64,000 bases of DNA from Lytechinus variegatus (lineage: Eukaryota; Echinodermata; Echinoidea; Temnopleuroida; Toxopneustidae): positions 37,946,687 to 38,010,686 of the forward strand of contig NC_054746.1 of assembly GCF_018143015.1 (NCBI RefSeq), given 5' to 3'. Of this stretch, positions 55,041 to 64,000 are shown in pieces. Both the position numbers and the translations under genes were made by a program. The notes below the pieces were generated by a model. It made no database searches. It was not told where the DNA came from and saw nothing but the letters and a program-made list of their open reading frames with translations. The first letter of the stretch is position 1. Each line of letters begins with the position of its first letter.

Positions 55041-55461
55041 ATGGCAGCAACATACAGATCAAGCTTGAAAAGGCTTAATCAGTTAGGAAATGCTGTAAAT
55101 TCATTTAATAACACTGCGATTCGAAGCTCCGTTGTCTGTTCTTTCCGGTGGACCATGAGGAGTCCAAGCAGCCTGAACTTCAGGGGACCTGATGTAAGAT
55201 CGTTCCGCTCTACAGCAGCTGTTCGTGCGATGCAAGTTTCATCAACTAACATCCCAGAACTGAACGATTTTGAAGCGCTGGGTTATTCTTTTGATTCACA
55301 CGAAGAATTGTATAAGTTTTCTCTTAATGAGCCAGAGACCTTCTGGGGAACTCTAGCAAGGACTAGGTTGCAGTGGTACAGAAAGTTTGATGAAGTGATG
55401 GACTGCAATCTTCAAGAGGGTAAAATTGCTTGGTTTCAAGGAGGCAAAATAAACGTATCAG
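55041..55461 (+). CDS. ACSS1: Acetyl-CoA synthetase, mitochondrial-type (first coding exon only)
   Basis: ACSS enzymes make acetyl-CoA from acetate, ATP and CoA. This exon encodes 140 residues. The first 50 contain no Asp or Glu and many Arg and Ser, as in a mitochondrial targeting peptide. After residue 75 the protein follows the N-terminal domain of ACSS1: LYKFSLNEPETFWGTLARTR, then LQWYRKFDEVMD, LQEGKIAWFQGGKINVS. The exon ends at a GT donor (gtaaat) in phase 1. The AMP-binding and catalytic domains are encoded downstream; I found no further exon up to 64000, so the first intron would be at least 8.5 kb. The start is the only ATG that includes the targeting region. Confidence 0.88.
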
Positions 55462-55659
55462 GTAAATATATAAATCTTCAGTTCCATGTAGAGTGTCTAT
55501 GTTACAGGTTTAAAATTGTGTTTCTTTGTGCGTGACTTTTCGTTGCATTTTTGTTTAATTTTTTGTTTGTTTGGTTTTTGTGTTTAACTTAATTCATCCA
55601 ATTAAATCAAAGGTTGCATACGGTACTGCCACTATGACATATGTAGGACCTTCACTGCA

Positions 55660-55795
55660 GCCATCTACTACTACTACTACTACTGCTACTACTACTACTA
55701 CTACTTACTACTACTACTTACTACTACTTACTTCTACTACTACTACTACTACTACTAATACTACTACTACTACTACTTACTACTACTACAGAGAT
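55660..55795. repeat. (ACT)n microsatellite
   Basis: A run of ACT/CTA triplets with a few TTA interruptions lies in the first intron of the acetyl-CoA synthetase gene. It explains the threonine/tyrosine-repeat open frame. Confidence 0.95.
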
Positions 55796-56603
55796 GCCAA
55801 GTTCAAAGACCAGCTACAATGTATGCGTGAGATTTTTTGTGAATCTGAGTGAGATCACAGACATTGTGTATGGTTAGTTCCCCCATATCTGCCCGGTCTC
55901 CCAAGTCTGCGCACCCGCGTATCTGCACGATTCTAGTAAAAGAAGATACGCAACGAGCACAAACTTTACACATGCAATACATAGACAGGTATTCATAAAA
56001 AAATCTGACTCAATATGGTGAAAAAAATAATGAATTCAGGGCATTTCATGTGACGGCCTCAAAATGCAGCCTTTGTCATAAAAATCCCTGAATCGTGTGC
56101 AAAGTGAATGAGTGCGCAGACATGGGATACCATTTTTTTTTTCAATCTGAAATTGACTACCCAAGGTTTTTTCAAGAAAATCCTATATTTTCTTTCATTT
56201 TTTAATGAGAAATCTGTACACTTACTCTTAATAATATAATGAACATTATTAACCAAAAGATTGTTTGAAATAAGAAAAAAATTCATGTTAAATCTTTACT
56301 CAAATTGTTAGTTGCGCAGACTTGGGGCCCACCATCATACAATATGGGGATAGGCTGTGATAGTTGCGTGAGACAGAGATTTTAGGGGATGAACAAGAGT
56401 CCAAAATGCTTGAGTCTCACGCATAATGCGTGAGACTTGGTAGCTCTGCTACTAGAACAGTTTTTGTATAGCGCTGTACAAAGGTCTTACTGTCTTGGCA
56501 TGTTAGGAAAAACAAGAAAAGATCATAAGATGAGGAAAAGCTGCTGGTAATGCTTTCATGATACTATTATCAATTCAATAAATATGTTTTCAATGCAGAT
56601 TTG

Positions 56604-56685
56604 AATTGCCCAAATTGTATCAACTTGCCTTAAATTGTGTGGGAATTCCAAACAATTCAAGGCAAGTTGATACAATTTGGCAATT
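56604..56685. repeat. Near-perfect hairpin, precursor-microRNA size
   Basis: Arms 56604-56637 and 56652-56685 pair over 34 positions with one bulged C and one mismatch, around a loop of about 14 bases. Each arm contains ATTGTATCAACTTGCC or its complement. It lies in the acetyl-CoA synthetase intron. It could be a hairpin RNA precursor or the remnant of a small palindromic element. Confidence 0.6.
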
Positions 56686-57604
56686 AGGATACTCTTTCAG
56701 AGTTCCGTTGCTGCGAGCTCAAACCCCTGTTCACCATAAAACTTTGTCTTAACAACAGGCACATTATACAGTATAAATCCTTGTGAAGACTTGAAGTGAT
56801 CTAAGATTTCAAACAGTTCATATTTTACAAGTAAATCAGACCGACAAGATGGAGCCATTTGTCAAAAACACTGAAATAAGAGTACATGTAGTAAGATTCA
56901 TCCATACAGTTGTGACAGTTGCAATTTAATTTTCATTAGTAACTTGGGGATAGTTTTTATATTCACCAGAGCGCTCGAAAACTTGAATTTTGAGCATTTT
57001 TTGTGTACAGCCTATATTGTTGGAAAGCATTTATTTAGAAAAAAAAATTATCCGAATTCAGTTACTTTATAAGAGCCATACACTGAAATGGAAATCAAAT
57101 TGCCAAATTCAGGAAAAAATTATTTTACGTAATATATTCATGTAATAATTTATGTAATACATTGTCAATGTAATTTGAAAGAGCATTTTGCTGTGCATGA
57201 AATTACATTGTCATATTTCCAGATACTACTTTTTTATCTGTCAACAGATTCTGTTAGATTGAACTTTGAAACTCTTTTGTGACTGCTCCATGGTTGCAGC
57301 ATAGAGCTATTACTATGGTTGCAGGCACAGAAAGAAGGGAACATACTGGTACTGTACTTCTCAGGGGGAAAAAAGAATGAAGACTGGTTAGTGTTATTAA
57401 ATACAAAATGCGGTTCATGAGACCCCTGTCTGACAAAAGAATGCTCATTATGGCTAAATTGTTATGTTATAGTACTTAGCAGTGTAGTCAAAGAAATGAA
57501 TGGTGATGCTACTGCAGACTGCAGAGTGCACATTTCAACTTTGCAAGGTGCTTTTTGCTACATGTATATCATTCATTATGCCTTCATTGTTTTTGTTGCC
57601 TGGC

Positions 57605-57700
57605 CACCATGTTGGCCTATTATTAATGCCAGGTACACATGTGCATTTGATTCACCTGGGTCAAGTGCAGCATAATGCAGAATAGTAAATACTTGGGTGT
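57605..57700 (-). mobile_element. SINE tail fragment
   Basis: GCATTATGCTGCACTTGACC and CAGGTGAATCAAAT on the minus strand match the tail of the SINE at 44838. The tRNA-like head is missing. Confidence 0.5.
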
Positions 57701-57895
57701 AAATTTACTTAGCACTATAACAGTGACAACTTCAACTACATGTACTACATTGAGTTTTACTATTTGTACCGCAATTGCATTACTGTGACTATGATTGACA
57801 ACATATCTACCCTATTATTATTAAGTCTCATACATGTTCTACTATACTGTACTGCTAGTCTGCCGATGACAAGGATGTCAAGGACTGGTATTACC

Positions 57896-57901
57896 ACAAC
57901 A

Positions 57902-57983
<82 letters not shown>

Positions 57984-58470
57984 ACTACCACTACTACTTC
58001 TACTTACTACCACTACTAACTACTCCACTGTACTACTACTACTACTACTACATGTACTACTACTACTACCACTATTTACTACTACTACCACTACTACTAG
58101 TAGTACTACTACTACGACTACTACTACTACTATACTACTACTGCTCTGATACTGCTACATGTACTACTACTACTAAGTACTATACTACTACTGCTCTGCT
58201 GCTACTACTACTACTACTACTACTACTACTATATTACTACTGCTCTGCTGCTGCTGCTGCTGCTACTACTACTACTACATGTATACTACTACTGCTCTGC
58301 TGCTGCTACTACTACTACTACTGCTACTACATGTGCTACTACTACTACATGTACTACTACTACTACTGCTACTTCTACTACTACTACTTCTACTACTACA
58401 TGTACTTCTACTACATGTGCTAGTACTACTTCTACTACTACTCTCTACTACTCTCTACTACGTCGACATG
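57896..58470. repeat. Long (ACT)n / (CTA)n array with ACATGT and GCT interruptions
   Basis: About 570 bases of ACT triplets, broken at intervals by ACATGT and by blocks of CTGCTGCTG. Segments containing TACTACTGCTCTGCTGC recur about four times, so part of the array has a higher-order unit. It lies in the acetyl-CoA synthetase intron. Confidence 0.95.
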
Positions 58471-58901
58471 TACTTATTTTTTTCCTACATTTACATGTAC
58501 TGTATACTATATTTTTTGTTTTACTTTTATCCTCAACATGCCAAGTAGCTCCATGCAATGAATTAAAGATCATAAGTTGTTCGAAGTTAAAATAAAAGAA
58601 CCGAAACAACACTGGGGGGGGGGTCTAGAAAAGGGTCACCCAATTAGACCTCGCATTTCTGCTGAACAAAAATTATGATGCAAAATCAGCTACAGATCTT
58701 GATTTTGCCTCTGAAATGTTTAATCAGCAACCTTAGAACCATGTTCTAGCATTTGAAAAACACTGATTCTGTCTTCGCAAGGGAAGCATACCTGTATACC
58801 CATAGACATAATAGGCCTACTATCTGTACGCATTTCTTAGTTTAATGTTTGCTTTTAAGGTAAAAATGAATTTAGGTCAGTTTACCAGTACGTCTTGTTA
58901 A

Positions 58902-59507
58902 AGGTCAAGTCCACCTCAGAAAAATGTTGATTTGAATCAATAGAGAAAAATCAGACAAGCACAATGCTGAAAATTTCATCAAAATCAAATGTAAAATAAG
59001 AAAGTTAAGATGTAAAAGTTTCGCTTATTTTTAACAGAATAGTTACATGTATATGAACAAGCCAGTTAAATCCAAATGAGAGAGTTGATGATGTCACTCA
59101 CTATTTCTTTTGTTTTTTATTGTTTGAATTATACAATATTTCAATTTTTACAAATTTGATGATTAGGATCTTCTTGCCTGAAGCACAAAATGTTATAATA
59201 ATGGAATTCCGTGTGTTCAGGGAGGATTGAAACTTCATTTCACATGACAATGACAAGAAAATAAAAATATTTCATATTATAAAATACAAAAGAAATAGTG
59301 AGTGAGAGATGTCATCAGTTCCTCATTTGCATACCGACCGAGATGTGCATATACATGTACGGTAACTGTTTTGTGAAATGAAGCAAAACTTTAAAATGCC
59401 ATAACTTTCTTATTTTACATCCGATTTTGAACAAATTTTCAGTGTTATGCTTGTTGAATTTTTCTCTTTTTATTCAAATCAAGTTTTTGTTGGGGTGGAC
59501 TTGTCCT
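58902..59507. mobile_element. MITE with TTAA target duplication, copy C
   Basis: Ends AGGTCAAGTCC and GGACTTGTCCT, flanked by TTAA (58898-58901 and 59508-59511). The left 130 bases are almost the same as the element at 16395. It lies in the acetyl-CoA synthetase intron. Confidence 0.88.
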
Positions 59508-60667
59508 TTAACAAAGGAAATAAGCCCTTTAAAGGAAGTGAGATAAAGTGTAAGTCTGGTTTTCAGATATAAACCAAGGTGTATAAAATTGTTCCATGGT
59601 TTGAGGGAAGAACAGACACAATGGTACCTGAAACCTTGCTCTCAAAATTTCACAATTTTGAATGTTATCCAGAAGACCTACTGCAACTTTCAAAATATAA
59701 ATTACTTTTTAAAATATGACTTTGCCTGATTATGATACATTTACATATACCAAACTGTAAATTTGTGTATGTTTGTCTTGGTTCTGTTCCAGTAAACTTG
59801 TACACTGCAACTTCATGTGACGAGCAATATACTCTGAGAAAGGATTTGAAATTCATTTCTTCTACAACAAAGGTTTTACATGTAACTGTATTACTGTAGA
59901 CACACAAGATTATTTTATTTAGAAATTTCAAATGTCAAATTGCCCTAAGAATGTTAGTCATTTCCCCTTGGTAGTCTCAAAAGTTCATTTATAAAAAAAA
60001 AATGCTGACAAGTTCAGCCCCTGGATTATACAGCAGTGTGGATATAGGGAATCAAATGCAAATGGAGAATTGTTCAAAAAGAGTTTTTTGTATAGAGATA
60101 TATAGGGCCTAAATGAACTTATGAATAAAAATCATATTACTGGTATCTAAACAGTTTCTAAAGTTGCAATTTGCAGAGCTATTGGGATTTCATATGGGCA
60201 GCAAACTACATGTCCAGTACAATGTAATGAACAAATCCCAAGGACAAAACCCTCAATTGCTACAATGTATGAAGTAACTAAAAATTGAAAAGGATGTTTT
60301 TTCTTTTACTACACTGTACACGATGTACATCATCAAAAAAAATTTGGATTTAGAATATAAAATTGTTTTGATTTCTTTTTAATTTTTACATTGTCAGAGT
60401 GTCTGTACATTGTAATCATCTTTACATCACAAAGCTGGGAATTATATGGTGCAGTCCTTCACGTTTATAATTTAGTGGAGCTCAATAAATCACTCTCCTT
60501 ATTTTTTTGAGCTCCTCGGAATCGCTCTCCTTGAGGAGCTCAAATCAATTCAATACAATACATGTATGATAGATTGTAGATTTTTCGTAACATTGTATAT
60601 GCATTAGCTGTGTAGCTATTAATCAATCTGTGGTGAAACTAGGCCTGGGTCAATACGTTTACAAACT

Positions 60668-61040
60668 ATCACGCTCATGCAAAAAAAAAATTAAGAAAAA
60701 AAAATTGCTAAAATTTCACATTTTTCTTCTTTAAATCCATGAAATGGCCATCTATTTTCCATAATTCCTTGAAATTATTTTGATTTAGTTGAAAACTATC
60801 AGAAAAATGAAGAATATTCATCTCTTTCCCGACTCTGATCTACATATGGGACTACTATGATTACCGAGTGCAAATTCAAATCAGAGTCGGGAAAGAGGTG
60901 AATATTCTTCATTTTTCTGATAGTTTTCAACTAAATCAAAATAATTTCAAGGAATTATGGAAAATAGATGGCCATTTCATGGATTTAAAGATATAAATGT
61001 GAAATTTTAGCAATTTTCTTTTTTTTTTTAGGAGCGTGAT
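60668..61040. mobile_element. Long hairpin (palindromic MITE)
   Basis: Arms 60705-60839 and 60880-61013 are inverted copies differing at only a few positions, around a 40-base loop. Outer ends ATCACGCTC and GAGCGTGAT extend the pairing past A/T runs. AGGAGCGCGG and other GAGC motifs follow on the right. No coding gene. Confidence 0.85.
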
Positions 61041-62297
61041 TTTTTGCTCTCCTCATTCTTTTTGTAGGAGCGCGGTAGAAGCGCCAGCGCGATCGCGCTC
61101 CTCAAAAATGAAGGTCTGATGGTGGGCAAACTAGTGCACTGCTTTGCCTCCATATTTTCCTTGACAATACGTTCAATACATTTGTACAAGAGTACACTAC
61201 AGTACACTACATTAAGTCTAATTACATTTTATATCATTTTAAGATGTGTACATTGTACATGTACTTTGCAATCAGTGATTAAATTGAATATGGTATTGAC
61301 AAATGGTACAGCCACCAGCAATGGAAACATAATCCCAAGATAATACAGTCAAGGTAATATGTACATTTCACAATAATGGAGGAAATCAACTTGTGAACTC
61401 TACACTATGTAAACATTTATGTGGACTTAGTAGTAAACTGCATGAACATTGATGCCACGTAAAGTCCATTTTATACTAAAATAGAGGTCAATTAAACAAT
61501 TTAGTAAAATTATTTCTTCAGATTAAATATACTAAAAGAATTTTAAGAGGCAATGAAAAAAAGTATGTTCAATATTGTTTGATGATTTTTATATAAAAAT
61601 CATTCAGTCATTCTATACACAAGATATGTTTTAATGGAGGATATAAATTTGTGACATTCAAAGAACACCGATTTTGCCTCTATTCTACATTTTCATGATA
61701 GGCATTCCCAGGCAGTACATCACCAATAGGTTGGTGATGTTATTTCTTTTAAGCACAAACAATGAAGACAGCAAAGAGAATGTAGGTCTGCATACACCCA
61801 ACAGACAAATAGAAAAAGCAGATAAATAAAAATACCTGAAAAAATTTATATTTCTAAATCTTGACATTTTTTGACAAAAATGTAACATACAATAGACCTA
61901 AATATTTTTGGTATGAAATAATCAACTTTAATAGCACGTTTGATCAATACTCGTAACTTCTGGCAATTTTTGATATTGGCAAAATTATGCACAATTTCAA
62001 TTGTGTTATGATTTTTATTGTGTTTAGAAAAAATTATATTTCACTATGCAGATATTAAATCTTTTAAACACAGACCTGTGTATTCATTTGAAATATTGTG
62101 AACATTCTGAATAATGAAAATAAACACATGATTTAATAATACAGGAATTTAAATAATAGTAGAGGGAATAATTTCAATATTATGTGGTTGGAATGTTTTC
62201 ACACAGTCAATGTCACAATTACATCAAAGTCACATAATTGGCACAAATTTACTACACTCTGACTAAAACTTGTTATTCAAATTAAAATAATGTAATA

Positions 62298-62894
62298 GGC
62301 TTTTTACACAGGATTTTCTTAACCCTGGACTATCGCTAACCCCGTACTATCCTTAATCCCGTACTATTTATTTTCCTTTTCACACATGCCAAATTGTTTT
62401 TGCTAACCCCGGATAAGGAATGCTTGCTTTTTACACACGAAACTCGCTAACCCCGGACTATTGGTAGCTCATGAATGTTTACGAGCGCACCGAGGGGTCA
62501 TTCGGGTCATATCCAAAATCGCTGACTTCTGGCGCGCGCTTTTTTTTTCATCGCCGTGATCGCTGTTCTTAAATATTCATTATACTTACCTCTGATTGGA
62601 CAACAGGGCCGGCTCTGTTGCGGGGCATGAATGGGAGCACTTAGCCCACTTTCGTTTTACACATGCGATCTTAACCCCGTACTATTGCTCTTAGCACCGC
62701 AATTGGTGGGATAACCCTGCTTTTTTGCAGGGCCAAATAATCCCGTACTATAGGTGGGGTTAGCCCACTTTGCAAAAACGCTGTGTAAAACGAAAGTGGG
62801 CTAAGCTTAACCCCGTACTATAGGTGGGGCTAAATTGCCATTTAGCCCCACCAATAGTACGGGGTTAAGGAAATTTTAGCCTGTCTAAAAAGGG
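62298..62894. mobile_element. MITE rich in TTAACCCCGTACTAT motifs
   Basis: Inverted ends GGCTTTTTACACAGG and CCTGTCTAAAAAGGG, with TA on each side. Variants of AACCCCGTACTAT occur about eight times in both orientations (for example 62338, 62673, 62811 and, inverted, 62855). Two AAAGTGGGCTAA / TTAGCCCACTTT blocks pair as well. No coding frame. Confidence 0.75.
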
Positions 62895-64000
62895 TATATA
62901 ATAGATTTGATCAGTCTTCAGTCTGTTTAAGTGTGACATACATGTACTGCAACAAAAATAATGAATGTTTGCAATAGGCCTACAGTACACTGCAAAATAT
63001 TAAACACCACTATACTGTACATATATCAATACATGTAGATGACAAGAGCTGGCATTTTTTTACATGTAAACTAGTGTTAAATGGGTGGTTTTAGTCTAGC
63101 ACCCAGTGGTGTACATTCTTTTCATGTACATGTAGGTGTTTTTTTTTATTTAATAGATTTAAAGGCACTCTGGTTCATTGAAATACAGAAAATGCCATCA
63201 TAACTCCATCAAAAATTGAGGAATAAAAATTAACACAAAATGTTCCAAATTACTGGTACATTGTACATATTGGATTTCATTAAAACTCACCCATTTCAGT
63301 TAACTTTACACATATTCCCATGGCAACAGTCCACTCATTTCAGCCAGGTTGGAAAATTCTGATGGAATTTCAGATATGTATAAGTAATCAATTCCACTTG
63401 CTATGCTCTGAATTATGATACAATATCAGTGTTTGATCCATGAGTTGATTTAGAGACCTTGTGTTAGAATCGTTCAAAACAAACGTCTGTGTAGATATCA
63501 TGTTTGGGATTGCAGGGGTGGAATTCCTCTTTCTCACCGTTGAGAGAACATCACACTTGATTGCTCTCACTCAAGGCAGAACAAAGCAAATGGGTTTACT
63601 TGTAGGGACACACCCACAATCTAAACCTACCATTGCTATTCATTCAACAATCAAAGTACTGCACTTTTTCTCTTTCTTTTTAAATCCATTTCTCTGTCTT
63701 TTTGCTTTTTTTTGCTTTTCTGTTTCTTTGTATGAATTGTTTGCACTATTTCTTTGACTGGGATGGGCCCAGAATAAATAATTGATTCCTTTATGGTGTT
63801 TAAAAACTTATAATGGGTAGTATTTGATCAGTGACTTCCTATTAAATATTACAAGGATTTGTGTAATGTTAATTTTTCATGGTTCCAATACAATACCCTT
63901 TTTAACACCTTTCTGGCCAGTATCTGTTGTTTTTTAGGGGGGGGGGGGTGCAGCCCCCAAAACTTTGAAAACCTGTGTCAGGTAGACTTTTCTGAACATA
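62895..64000. other. Intronic or intergenic, no gene recognised
   Basis: AT-rich sequence, with a G run at 63939-63949 followed by CAGCCCCC that may begin another element cut off by the window edge. The open frame at 63461-63757 has no recognisable domain. Confidence 0.4.

Noticed and set aside
57740-58423. 227-residue open frame rich in threonine, tyrosine and leucine
   Set aside because: It is a translation of the ACT triplet array; the repeat explains its length and composition.
63461-63757. 98-residue open frame near the window end, considered as a further acetyl-CoA synthetase exon
   Set aside because: It lacks any acetyl-CoA synthetase motif and runs into low-complexity sequence.

Overview
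The window looks like invertebrate deuterostome DNA, most likely an echinoderm and probably a sea urchin. It is AT-rich, has short exons with kilobase introns, and is packed with short non-autonomous DNA transposons, tRNA-type SINEs and long C/G, TA and ACT tracts. Recognisable host genes are few and well spaced: two tandem CYP4V-type cytochrome P450 genes, a complete vasohibin gene, a C2H2 zinc-finger gene on the minus strand, and the first exon of a mitochondrial acetyl-CoA synthetase. No viral or bacterial gene was seen.

Layout. 61-3269 holds the last six coding exons of one P450; its 5' part lies outside the window. 3270-11629 is intergenic, with an L1-like LINE tail, two small inverted-repeat elements and one short unrecognised minus-strand reading frame. 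11630-20779 is a complete 11-exon P450 of 511 residues. 20780-31193 is a transposon desert: a 2.9 kb element with very long terminal inverted repeats, then a nested stack of hAT-like elements at 26.98-30.40 kb. 31194-40636 is vasohibin, 9 coding exons and 350 residues, with a large first intron full of repeats. 43079-44704 is an unusual element carrying seven copies of one 14-base motif. 45.7-47.6 kb has three more small elements. 48119-50241 (minus) is the zinc-finger gene, and directly upstream of it is a 1.1 kb array of TCGTCA motifs. 52.3-53.7 kb holds two further elements. 55041-55461 is the acetyl-CoA synthetase first exon; the remaining 8.5 kb is its first intron as far as can be seen, with long ACT tracts, hairpins and three MITE-like elements.

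The genes do not form one pathway. The P450 pair is a tandem duplicate whose coding blocks alternate between near-identical and strongly diverged, which points to patchy gene conversion. Vasohibin is a tubulin-detyrosinating peptidase, and its Cys/His/Ser catalytic residues are all present at the expected spacing. The most informative non-genic structure is the 27-30 kb stack: target-site duplications let the order of insertion be read, and the innermost copy carries a fragment of the outermost element that is identical to the flanking copy. This suggests capture during gap repair.
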